From: TMP-24 sp964600685
Lineage (GTDB): Bacteria; Pseudomonadota; Alphaproteobacteria; Rhodobacterales; Rhodobacteraceae
Assembly: GCA_964600685.1 (NCBI GenBank)
Contig: CAZRKU010000052.1
Coordinates: 1 to 20,324 of the forward strand
DNA: 20,324 bases
Direction of reading: 5' to 3'
The notes beneath the pieces were generated by a model, which was not told where the DNA came from, searched no databases, and saw only the letters and a list, made by a program, of their open reading frames with translations. Shown piece after piece: positions 7,190-13,925 of the stretch (the stretch's first letter is position 1; every line of letters starts with the position of its first letter). Position numbers and translations under genes: made by a program.

Positions 7190-7876
7190 ATGGCAAACCT
7201 GAAAAAGATTCTTCTGGTGGACGACGACGGCGACCTGCGCGAAGCGCTGGCCGAACAGCTTCTCTCGACCGACGATTTCGACGTGTTCGAATCCGCGACC
7301 GGCGCCGACGCCGTGGACAAGACCAAGAGCGAGACGTTCGACCTTCTGGTCCTTGACGTGGGCCTGCCCGACACGGACGGGCGCGAGCTTTGCCGCAAGT
7401 TGCGCAAGCAGGGCGTGAAATGCCCGATCCTGATGCTGACCGGGCATGACACGGACGCCGACACGATCCTCGGCCTCGATGCGGGCGCGAACGATTATGT
7501 GACCAAGCCCTTCAAGTTCCCGGTGCTTCTGGCCCGCATCCGCGCCCAGCTTCGCACCCATGAACAGTCCGAAGATGCGGTCTTCGGCCTCGGGCCCTAT
7601 ACGTTCAAGCCGGCGATGAAGATGCTCATCGACGCCCGCGACAAGAAGATCCGCCTGACGGAGAAGGAAACCAACATCCTCAAATATCTCTGGCGCGCCG
7701 GGGAAGGCACGGTCCCCCGCGATGTGCTCCTGCACGAGGTCTGGGGCTACAATGCGGGTGTCACCACCCACACGCTGGAAACCCATATTTACCGTTTGCG
7801 CCAGAAAATCGAACCAGATCCGTCCAATGCCCGCCTTCTTGTGACCGAATCAGGCGGGTATAGACTGGTTCCATGA
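7190..7876 (+). CDS. cenR: CenR-like OmpR-family response regulator
   Basis: A 228-residue DNA-binding response regulator. The receiver domain (about 5-122) has acidic DDD at 11-13, phospho-acceptor Asp56 (LLVLDVGLPDTDG), Thr84 and Lys106 (YVTKPF). The winged-helix output domain (about 130-228) carries RLTEKETNILKYLWRA, LLHEVWGYN and THTLETHIYRLRQKIEPD as the recognition helix. The motif set VTTHTLETH with DAGANDYVTKPF matches my memory of CenR, the envelope-related regulator of Caulobacter and Rhodobacter, so I call it CenR-like; exact orthology is unverified. Start ATG 7190 has GGAGG at 7180-7184; longer readings lack one. No histidine kinase gene is adjacent, so it is an orphan here. It is divergent from ribA and followed by a strong terminator. 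Confidence 0.85.
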   Translation: MANLKKILLVDDDGDLREALAEQLLSTDDFDVFESATGADAVDKTKSETFDLLVLDVGLPDTDGRELCRKLRKQGVKCPILMLTGHDTDADTILGLDAGANDYVTKPFKFPVLLARIRAQLRTHEQSEDAVFGLGPYTFKPAMKMLIDARDKKIRLTEKETNILKYLWRAGEGTVPRDVLLHEVWGYNAGVTTHTLETHIYRLRQKIEPDPSNARLLVTESGGYRLVP

Positions 7877-7944
7877 GGACGACTCGTCCGGGGTTCCCCT
7901 GGCCGCACCGGGGTCATGATGCGGCAACCTCCCTGTTGGACTGG

Positions 7945-7969
7945 CCCGGGCTTTGCCCGGGTCTTTTTT
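7945..7969 (+). terminator. Rho-independent terminator of the response regulator gene
   Basis: CCCGGGC (7945-7951) pairs with GCCCGGG (7955-7961) around TTT, followed by TCTTTTTT (7962-7969). It lies about 70 bases after the stop codon. A smaller palindrome, GGACGACTCGTCC (7877-7889), sits immediately after that stop. Confidence 0.92.
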
Positions 7970-8055
7970 CTGGCAGACGACCGTGATGTCGCAGGACAGG
8001 CGACAACCCGGGAAGCGCGAGTCCGCCCGGCGCCCCCGTCAGCGCCGGACGGACT

Positions 8056-8433
8056 CTAGGCCGGTGGATTGCCCGCGTTCAGGCTGCACATTCGTACCAG
8101 CCAGCGGCCATCCGACTGGCGCTCGAAAACGCTAAGCGAGGTTCCCCCGCCAGCCGCTTTCCCTTCACGGAACTCCGCAAGTGCCCAGGCCATGTCACCG
8201 GCGCCGCCAAAATCGACGATCTCCAACCGCTTGCCTTCGCCGCCTTCCCGGGTCCATTCGACATGCTGCGCTTCGATCTCACCCCGCCCGCGGGCGATTG
8301 GCCCATAGGGCGAAATCATCCTGGCATCGGCCAGGAAAACAGCGGCGCAGCCATGCGCATCTCCGGTCTGATAGGCGGCGACATACCGATCGAATGTCTC
8401 CTGGAGTTCGCTCCGCGTCGGCATGGCCGGCAT
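8056..8433 (-). CDS. NTF2-like (SnoaL/DUF4440-type) small protein
   Basis: A 125-residue protein without signal peptide. The order of elements fits the cone-shaped NTF2-like fold: a first helix RSELQETFDRYVAAYQTGDAHGCAAVFLADARMISPYGP, a turn with RGRGEIEAQHVEW, then strands (LEIVDFGGAGDMAWALAEF, TSLSVFERQSDGRWLVRMCSLN). Such proteins are small enzymes or ligand-binding folds, often annotated as nuclear transport factor 2 family or ketosteroid-isomerase-like; no catalytic role can be assigned. ATG 8433 is preceded by AGGAACGAGG; ATG 8424 is the alternative. It lies 154 bases downstream of the MFS gene on the same strand and may be a separate unit. Confidence 0.8.
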   Translation of the reverse strand: MPAMPTRSELQETFDRYVAAYQTGDAHGCAAVFLADARMISPYGPIARGRGEIEAQHVEWTREGGEGKRLEIVDFGGAGDMAWALAEFREGKAAGGGTSLSVFERQSDGRWLVRMCSLNAGNPPA

Positions 8434-8587
8434 CCTCGTTCCTGGATCTCCCGCAGATGCGGCGCAGGAAATCCGGGGCCTGTCAAGATTGGCGTCTGAA
8501 CCGGCAGCTTGCGCGCTGCACCGCGCGGCCGGGCAAGTTCGTTCCCGGACTCCAGCCGCCCACCACCCTGAACAGCGGGTCAAGCCG

Positions 8588-9835
8588 CTACTCCGGGAAC
8601 CGGATGCGAAGGAATCCGTAGAGCGTCAACAGGATGGTGACTCCGGCCGCCACCATGAAGGGCAGCACAAGCGCGCTTTCGCGGCCAAGGGCCGGCTCGC
8701 TGATCCGCACCAGAAGGCCGCCCGCCATGGCCCCGACCGGCATCATGCCCCAGCCCAGGAAACGGTAGACGGAATTGACGCGCCCGAGGATTTCGCGCGG
8801 GATCACCCGCTGGCGATAGGAAACGGTCACGACGTTCCACAGGACGCCGCCGAAGGCATCGCCGAACAGCCCGACCACCGCCGTGGTGCGCGACGGGAAA
8901 AGGCCCATGAGCAGATAGGAGGCGCTGAAAATCACCATGGCGGCATGGACCGCCCGCTCCGGCCCGAAGCGCGCGGCGATCCCCGGACCGGCCAACCCCG
9001 CCAGCACTCCGCCCGCCGCCCCGGCGGTCAGGAGCATCCCGTGGCCGAAGGCGTCCAGGCGCAGGATTTCCTGCGAGTAAAGCGCCAGCATGGTGATGGC
9101 GGCGGTAAAGACCGCATTGGTGATGCCCAGTATGACCGCCAGCCTGCGGATCAGCGCATGATCCTTCAGCCAGACCAAGCCTTCCTTCATCTCGCTCAGA
9201 AAGGCGCGCCGCGCGGACAGCGCCTGCGCCGGCAGGGTCAGCATCACGACCAGCGCGGCGGCGATGGCGAAGCTGGCTGCATCCAGCCCGAACGGCAGCG
9301 CGATGCCAAAGCCGATGAGCGCCCCGGCAAGGGGCGGGCCGACGAACTGGTTCATCACCTGCTCGGCGCTCCACATCTGGCCGTTGGCGCGCTCCAGGTC
9401 GCCCACTGCCACGATCTGCGGCATCAGCGTCTGTGCGGCATTGTCGCGCAGCACTTCCGCCGTGCCCAGAAGGAAGCCGAGGCCGGCAAGCAACAGGATC
9501 ATCCCCGGTCCGGAACCCGCAGGCTGGGGCAGGGCGGGCACCGCCCCGATCAGTCCGATCACGCCCAGCGTCAGTGCCATGCGCACCAGATCGGCGCGCA
9601 CCATCATCCGCCGGCGGTCTGCCCGGTCGGTCCAGACGCCTGCGGGCAGGGAAAACAGGAACCACGGCAACCGCCCCGCGGTCACCACCAGCGAAATCAG
9701 GAAGGCATCGCGTGTCAGAAGCGTCGCCAGCCACGGCATCGCCAGCGCCGACACCCCGTCCCCGAGGTTGGAGATCGCGCCGGCGGCAAAATGCAGGCGG
9801 AAATTCCGGTTCCGGCGCAGCAGCTCAGTGGTCAT
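8588..9835 (-). CDS. MFS transporter, MFS_3/EntS-like exporter
   Basis: A 415-residue polytopic membrane protein of the major facilitator superfamily, probably with 12 transmembrane helices. The first cytoplasmic loop reads GVWTDRADRRRMMVRADLVR, matching the loop 2-3 signature of the MFS_3 group that includes the enterobactin exporter EntS and macrolide exporters. The opening RNRNFRLHFAAGAISNLGDG is also typical. It likely exports a small molecule by proton antiport; the substrate cannot be told and no siderophore or resistance genes are nearby. ATG 9835 has GGAGG five bases upstream. It starts 30 bases after the stop of the secreted-protein gene and is probably cotranscribed with it. Confidence 0.9.
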   Translation of the reverse strand: MTTELLRRNRNFRLHFAAGAISNLGDGVSALAMPWLATLLTRDAFLISLVVTAGRLPWFLFSLPAGVWTDRADRRRMMVRADLVRMALTLGVIGLIGAVPALPQPAGSGPGMILLLAGLGFLLGTAEVLRDNAAQTLMPQIVAVGDLERANGQMWSAEQVMNQFVGPPLAGALIGFGIALPFGLDAASFAIAAALVVMLTLPAQALSARRAFLSEMKEGLVWLKDHALIRRLAVILGITNAVFTAAITMLALYSQEILRLDAFGHGMLLTAGAAGGVLAGLAGPGIAARFGPERAVHAAMVIFSASYLLMGLFPSRTTAVVGLFGDAFGGVLWNVVTVSYRQRVIPREILGRVNSVYRFLGWGMMPVGAMAGGLLVRISEPALGRESALVLPFMVAAGVTILLTLYGFLRIRFPE

Positions 9836-9865
9836 CGCATCCTCCGTTCCGCCGCGACGGGTGCC

Positions 9866-10408
9866 TTACGGAAGCGGGGTCGACGTCGCCGCGGGCAGCG
9901 TGGCCTCGGCGATGAACGGATAGGCGAAGGCGACGATCTGCTGCTGCGCCGGTCCGTCGATCCGGCTGAAATACCACTTGCCGCCCTCCAGAATCGCCAG
10001 AAGCGGCTGGCTGTTGCGGGTCTTGCCCGCCTTGCCTTCGGCGGTGAACTGGGTGGGCACCACCACCCAGACAACCGCGGCCCCGTCCTGCAGGGTGGCG
10101 TCATTGCCCTCGAACGGGCCGGGCGCGGTGACGAAATCGCGGATGGCCGTGGACTTCAGCAGCTCCATCGTCTGGGTGACCAGCGTTTCCTGCACCTTCG
10201 ACGCCTCGATCCCCGCCGTGCCCGCGAACACGTTCAAGACGCGCGGCGGGATGGTCGCCACGATCTTTTCGGCATTCTTGTTCACCGTCACCCGGCGATA
10301 GCTGTCGATGGCCTTTTGCAGCCCGACGCCCTCCGCCTCGCTCAGGGGGCGGGCCATCAGCGGCGCAGCCAGCAGAAGGGACAGGACGAGGGCAGCCAGA
10401 AAGCGCAT
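9866..10408 (-). CDS. Uncharacterised secreted protein
   Basis: A 180-residue protein that I do not recognise. A standard signal peptide, MRFLAALVLSLLLAAPLMA, with cleavage after Ala19 points to the periplasm. The mature 161 residues have helices around LQKAIDSYRRVTVNKNAEKI and ASKVQETLVTQTMELLKS, then strand-like segments (GAAVVWVVVPTQFTAEGK, QPLLAILEGGKWYFSRI) resembling an NTF2-like or cystatin-like layout, which is only an impression. No cysteines remain in the mature part. ATG 10408 is preceded by AGGTGA. It leads the MFS gene by 30 bases, suggesting one transcript, and is divergent from xth. Confidence 0.8.
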   Translation of the reverse strand: MRFLAALVLSLLLAAPLMARPLSEAEGVGLQKAIDSYRRVTVNKNAEKIVATIPPRVLNVFAGTAGIEASKVQETLVTQTMELLKSTAIRDFVTAPGPFEGNDATLQDGAAVVWVVVPTQFTAEGKAGKTRNSQPLLAILEGGKWYFSRIDGPAQQQIVAFAYPFIAEATLPAATSTPLP

Positions 10409-10500
10409 GGGGGATCACCTGAGAAGGAACAGGGCAGATGTGGCACGCCGCCCGGTCCCTCACAAGGGCCTCCGTCGAAAAGCCGGACGCGGTTCGCGCA

Positions 10501-10529
10501 TTGCCGCCGATCCGGGGATTGGCTAGTCT
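10501..10529 (+). promoter_or_regulatory. Possible promoter of xth
   Basis: TTGCCG (10501-10506) is separated by 17 bases from TAGTCT (10524-10529). The pair is suitably placed in the divergent spacer, 27 bases ahead of the xth ATG. Consensus matches are 4/6 and 3/6, so this is a weak pattern call. Confidence 0.35.
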
Positions 10530-10556
10530 TCCTGGGTTCGCGCCAAGGGAGCCGCC

Positions 10557-11345
10557 ATGTCCTTCACCGTCGCCACCTGGAACATCAATTCCGTGCGCCT
10601 GCGCGAACCGATCGTCGCCCGCCTGATGGGCGAGGAAGCGCCCGATATCCTCTGCCTCCAGGAATGCAAATGCCTCGCCGAACAGATCCCGGTCGATCTG
10701 TTCAAGGCGCTGGGCTACAGGTACCGCGTGGCGCGCGGGCAGAAAAGCTACAACGGCGTGGCGATCCTGTCGAAACTGCCGATGGTCGATGCCGGCGGCC
10801 GCGATTTCGCCGCCCTCGGGCACGCCCGCCATGTGGCGGGGCAACTGGAAAACGGCGTGATCATCCACAATTTCTACGTGCCCGCCGGGGGCGACATCCC
10901 CGACCGGGCCGAGAACGGGAAATTCGGCCAGAAGCTCGATTTCCTGACCGAGATGCGCGACCACTTCCGCTGGGAACGGCCGGACCGCGCCATCCTGGTC
11001 GGCGATCTGAACATCGCGCCGCGCGAGGACGACGTCTGGAACCACAAGGCGCTTCTGAAGATCGTCAGCCATACCCCGGTCGAGGTCGAACACCTGACCG
11101 CCGCGCAGGAGGCCGGCGGCTGGGTCGACATCACCCGCCGGAACATCCCCGAAGGGCTTCTCTACAGCTGGTGGTCCTACCGCGCCCCCGACTGGGACGC
11201 GGCCGACAAGGGCCGCCGCCTCGACCATATCTGGGCCACGCCCGACATCGCGAACGCCGGCCACGGCAGCCGCATCCATCGCGCCGCGCGCGGCTGGGAG
11301 CAGCCGTCAGACCACGCGCCGGTGTTCGCGACGTTTGATCTCTAG
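10557..11345 (+). CDS. xth: Exodeoxyribonuclease III (AP endonuclease)
   Basis: A 262-residue enzyme of the exonuclease III / endonuclease-exonuclease-phosphatase family that cuts DNA at abasic sites and trims 3' ends in base excision repair. Expected residues are visible: Asn11 in TWNINSVR, metal ligand Glu36 in LCLQECK, Tyr107 in NFYVPAGG, Asp150 and Asn152 in VGDLNIAP, Asp223 in RRLDHIW, and the C-terminal Asp252-His253 pair in PSDHAPVFATF. Length is normal for bacterial XthA. ATG 10557 has AAGGGAG at 10545-10551. The next gene, cnoX, begins about 60 bases later and may have a promoter of its own. Confidence 0.96.
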   Translation: MSFTVATWNINSVRLREPIVARLMGEEAPDILCLQECKCLAEQIPVDLFKALGYRYRVARGQKSYNGVAILSKLPMVDAGGRDFAALGHARHVAGQLENGVIIHNFYVPAGGDIPDRAENGKFGQKLDFLTEMRDHFRWERPDRAILVGDLNIAPREDDVWNHKALLKIVSHTPVEVEHLTAAQEAGGWVDITRRNIPEGLLYSWWSYRAPDWDAADKGRRLDHIWATPDIANAGHGSRIHRAARGWEQPSDHAPVFATFDL

Positions 11346-11349
11346 GCTC

Positions 11350-11378
11350 TTGGCGTTTCCCGGCGAAGCCCTCATATA
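11350..11378 (+). promoter_or_regulatory. Possible promoter of the cnoX-LON-Trm112 gene group
   Basis: TTGGCG (11350-11355), a 17-base spacer and CATATA (11373-11378) lie in the short gap after xth. The -10 is the only AT-rich patch there. Match quality is modest, and the transcript leader would be very short. Confidence 0.3.
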
Positions 11379-11403
11379 GGGGCAAATCTCAGGAATGGGG
11401 ACA

Positions 11404-12315
11404 ATGATGCTCGAACTCGGTCAGAAAGCCGCCGACGCGCCCGTCGGCGATCTCATCCGCGACGTGACGGAAGCGACCTTCATGGCGGACGTCATCGACG
11501 CCAGCCGCGACGTGCCGGTGATCGTCGATTTCTGGGCCCCCTGGTGCGGGCCCTGCAAGACGCTCGGCCCCGCGCTGGAGGCTGCGGTGACCGCCGCCAA
11601 GGGCCGGGTCCGCATGGCCAAGGTCAACGTGGACGAAAATCAGGCCATCGCCGCCCAGCTCCGCGTTCAGTCGATCCCGACCGTCTATGCCTTCTGGCAG
11701 GGCAAACCCGTCGACGGTTTCCAGGGCGCGATCCCCGGATCGGAGATCAAGACCTTCGTCGACAAGCTGTCCGCCCTCGCCGGGGATGGTGGCCTGGGCG
11801 AGGCGATCGAGGCCGCCGAGCAGATGCTGGCCGAAGGTGCCGCCGTCGACGCCGCCGAAACCTTCGCCGCGATCCTTGAGGAGGAGCCGGAGAACGCCAA
11901 GGCCTACGGTGGCCTCGTGCGCAGCCATCTGGCGCTCGGCAACCTCGACCAGGCCGAGGGGCTTCTGGACGCCGCCCCCGCCAAGATCGCCAGGGCGCAG
12001 GAGGTGGAGGCGGCCCGCGCCCAGCTTGATCTCGCCCGTCAGGCCGCCGACGCCGGCCCCGTGGCCGAACTTCAGGCCGCCGTTGCCGCCGACCCGGCCG
12101 ATCCGCAGGCCCGCTTCGACCTTGCCCTCGCGCTTCATGCCGCCGGTCAGGTCGAGGAAGCGGTCGACCAGCTTCTCGACCTCTTCCGCCGCGACCGCGA
12201 CTGGAAGGACGGTGCCGCCAAGGCCCAGCTTTTCACCATCTTCGACGCGCTGAAACCGACCGATCCCATCGCCCTCAAGGGGCGGCGGAAACTTTCCTCC
12301 ATGATCTACTCCTGA
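11404..12315 (+). CDS. cnoX: Thioredoxin-TPR co-chaperone, CnoX (YbbN) type
   Basis: A 303-residue protein with an N-terminal thioredoxin domain (about 20-130) and a C-terminal TPR region (about 135-300). The active site is WCGPC (Trp47, Cys48, Cys51) in VIVDFWAPWCGPCKTLGPAL, followed by the cis-Pro strand VQSIPTVYAFWQG. CnoX proteins protect unfolded proteins during oxidative stress and hand them to GroEL. The E. coli protein lacks one of these cysteines, whereas this one keeps both, so it should be redox-active, as I recall for the Caulobacter form. ATGs at 11395, 11404 and 11407 are in frame; I chose 11404 because AGGA (11391-11394) is nine bases ahead of it but abuts 11395. It is followed after five bases by the LON-domain gene. 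Confidence 0.93.
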   Translation: MMLELGQKAADAPVGDLIRDVTEATFMADVIDASRDVPVIVDFWAPWCGPCKTLGPALEAAVTAAKGRVRMAKVNVDENQAIAAQLRVQSIPTVYAFWQGKPVDGFQGAIPGSEIKTFVDKLSALAGDGGLGEAIEAAEQMLAEGAAVDAAETFAAILEEEPENAKAYGGLVRSHLALGNLDQAEGLLDAAPAKIARAQEVEAARAQLDLARQAADAGPVAELQAAVAADPADPQARFDLALALHAAGQVEEAVDQLLDLFRRDRDWKDGAAKAQLFTIFDALKPTDPIALKGRRKLSSMIYS

Positions 12316-12320
12316 CGGTG

Positions 12321-12956
12321 ATGTTACAGACCGACCTTCCCGAGGTCATCGCGCTTTTCCCGCTTCCGGGCGCGCTCCTCCTGCCGCGCGGGCGGTTGCC
12401 GCTCCATGTGTTCGAACCGCGTTACCTGGCGATGCTCGACGATACGCTGAAAACCCGCGAGCGGCTCATCGGCATCATCCAGCCCCGCCCCGCCCCCGAG
12501 GGGCAGCGGCGGCTCTCGGCGATCGGCTGCGCGGGACGGCTGACCAGCTTCACCGAAACCGACGACGGGCGCTACATGATCGCCCTCACCGGCGTCAGCC
12601 GCTTCCGGCTGGAGCGGGAGGTGAGCGGCTTTACCCCCTATATCCGCGCCGCCGTCCGATGGGACGAATTCAGCCGCGACATCGGCAATGCCGAGCAGGA
12701 CGACCTTCTGGACCGCGAGGCGTTCCTGACCCTCCTGCGTCGCTTTTTCGCCGCACGGCAGCTGGCCACCGACTGGGACGGACTTGAGGATGCGCCGGAT
12801 GAGGCGCTGATCAATTCGCTCTCGATGCTCTGCCCGTTCGATGCGGAGGACAGACAGGCCCTCCTGGAGGCCCCGACCCTTGCCAACCGCCGCGAAACCC
12901 TTCAGATCCTTATGGAATTCGCCCTCAGGGCCGACGGCGAGGGACAGTTGCAATGA
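12321..12956 (+). CDS. Stand-alone LON substrate-binding domain protein
   Basis: A 211-residue protein resembling only the N-terminal substrate-binding domain of Lon protease. The opening VIALFPLPGALLLPRGRLPLHVFEPRYLAMLDD is characteristic, followed by GIIQP, a GCAGRLTSF strand and the LTGVSRFRLE strand; a helical C terminus ends with LEAPTLANRRETLQILMEFAL. There is no ATPase or protease domain, so it cannot degrade proteins alone; its role is not established. ATG 12321 was chosen; a GTG at 12318 is directly before it, and no strong ribosome-binding site is seen, which suggests translation coupled to cnoX ending at 12315. Its stop overlaps the Trm112-like start as ATGA. Confidence 0.92.
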   Translation: MLQTDLPEVIALFPLPGALLLPRGRLPLHVFEPRYLAMLDDTLKTRERLIGIIQPRPAPEGQRRLSAIGCAGRLTSFTETDDGRYMIALTGVSRFRLEREVSGFTPYIRAAVRWDEFSRDIGNAEQDDLLDREAFLTLLRRFFAARQLATDWDGLEDAPDEALINSLSMLCPFDAEDRQALLEAPTLANRRETLQILMEFALRADGEGQLQ

Positions 12957-13135
12957 CCGAAAGACCCGAGTTTGACCGTCGGATGCTGGAAGCTCTGGTC
13001 TGCCCGCTGACCCAGACGTCGTTGCGCTATGACGCCGAACGGCAGGAACTGATCTCGCAGGCCGCCAAACTCGCCTTCCCGATCCGCGAGGGCATTCCGA
13101 TCATGTTGGTGGACGAGGCCCGCGCGCTGGGCTGA
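12953..13135 (+). CDS. Trm112-like small protein (YcaR type)
   Basis: A 60-residue Trm112/YcaR-family protein. The core MLEALVCPLTQTSL, RQELIS, LAFPIREGIPIMLVDEAR is diagnostic. In other organisms Trm112 activates methyltransferases; bacterial partners are poorly defined. Family members often carry a CPxC zinc-type knuckle, but here only one cysteine (Cys17) is present, with CPLT in place of CPxC, so it probably does not bind zinc there. ATG overlaps the LON-domain gene stop (ATGA at 12953-12956), so the two are translationally coupled. Confidence 0.93.
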   Translation: MTERPEFDRRMLEALVCPLTQTSLRYDAERQELISQAAKLAFPIREGIPIMLVDEARALG

Positions 13136-13167
13136 ACGGGCGGCGGCGTCACAAGAAGAGGCGCGCC

Positions 13168-13580
13168 ATGGAACGATCCGCGACCCGCGACCGGAACCGG
13201 CAGCCTGCCGGCTGATTGACGGCCGGATCAGCGCCCTTGACGGCTGGCGGGGCGACACCCTGGCCCGGATGCGCGCCCGGATGCGCGCCGCCGATCCCGA
13301 TGTGATCGAGGAGTGGAAGTGGAACACACCGGTCTGGTCGCGCTCCGGCATCATCTGCACCGGCGAGGCCTGTCGGAAGGTGGTGAAACTGACCTTTGCC
13401 CACGGGCCCGCATTGCCCGATCCGATGGGCCTCTTCAATTTCAGCCTGGCCGGGAACCTGCGCCGCGCCATCGACATCCACGCGGGCGACATGGTGGAGC
13501 CTGCCGCCCTCACCGCTCTCCTGCGGGCGGCGGTGGCGCGCAACCTTGCCGCTGCGGGCCAGAGGGGCGGACCGGGATGA
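13168..13580 (+). pseudogene. DUF1801-family gene disrupted by a one-base frameshift
   Basis: A DUF1801 domain is readable in two frames. From ATG 13168, with AGAGG six bases upstream, the frame gives MERSATRDRNRQPAG and then stops at 13213-13215. In the neighbouring frame the domain continues from 13212 as LIDGRISALDGWRGDTLARM, then DPDVIEEWKWNTPVWSRSG, GIICTGEACRKVVKLTF, ALPDPMGLFNFSLAGN and RRAIDIHAGD, to a TGA at 13580. Adding one base near 13207-13213 would join the parts into a normal-looking protein of about 137 residues. No ATG, GTG or TTG precedes the second part in its frame until ATG 13269, which would lose the first helix. A sequencing error is possible. The end overlaps the next broken gene as ATGA. 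Confidence 0.8.
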
Positions 13581-13925
13581 CCATCGGGCCGAAGCTTCTG
13601 TCGGGCGGCAATCCGCAGATCGCCAGGGGCGATGGTGACGCGCCGGTTCCTCAGCTTCCGCTGCCCCACCCATGATGTGAAGCTGACCTTCTTCGATGGC
13701 GTCTTGCAGACCCCGCAGCCGCCCTTGGCGGGCAAGGATCCCGAGGCGCGCTTTCTCGACCTGCGCGACGCTGACCCGTTGGACGAGGCGCTGCTTGACG
13801 ATTGGGTCCGTCAGGCGGCGGCCCTGCCCGGCTGGGTGCCGCAGCAGGGGCCGGGTGCTGTCAGAGCGGCTGACCCGCCAGAAGTCTTGCCGTCTGCCCG
13901 GAAAGCCCCGCCGCCTGCCGCATGA
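13577..13925 (+). pseudogene. Second DUF1801-family gene with internal deletion
   Basis: From ATG 13577 the frame reads MTIGPKLLSGGNPQIARGDGDAPV, a familiar N terminus of a DUF1801 subfamily, then diverges and stops at 13673-13675. The C-terminal part appears in another frame from about 13638: RRFLSFRCPTHDVKLTFFDG, then DPEARFLDLRDADPLDEALLDDWVRQAAALPGWV. The middle of the domain, which in relatives (from memory) holds the PGWK helix and the RKAVKWNSPFYG strand, about 50 residues, is missing. The two parts meet near GGTTC (13648-13652), which could be deletion microhomology. The open frame ends at 13925, inside the convergent ubiH gene. I call it a remnant, not a functional gene. Confidence 0.78.

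Noticed and set aside
7024..7464. N-terminal extension of ribA into the response-regulator gene
   Set aside because: The extension would overlap the receiver domain of a well-supported divergent gene and is Ser/Arg-rich without resemblance to RibA; ATG 7023 has a suitable upstream site.
8574..8589. AGCGG/CCGCT inverted repeat at the end of the MFS gene as terminator
   Set aside because: Only five pairs, overlapping the stop codon and with no T-run, so it is not distinguishable from chance.
8423..11338. 971-codon open frame on the plus strand
   Set aside because: It runs antisense through the MFS and secreted-protein genes and then in the wrong frame through xth; its composition is dominated by His, Gln, Arg and Gly.
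13168..13580. Programmed ribosomal frameshift in the first DUF1801 gene
   Set aside because: No slippery heptamer or downstream stimulatory structure is evident at the junction, and the adjacent paralogue is also broken, which favours decay or sequencing error.
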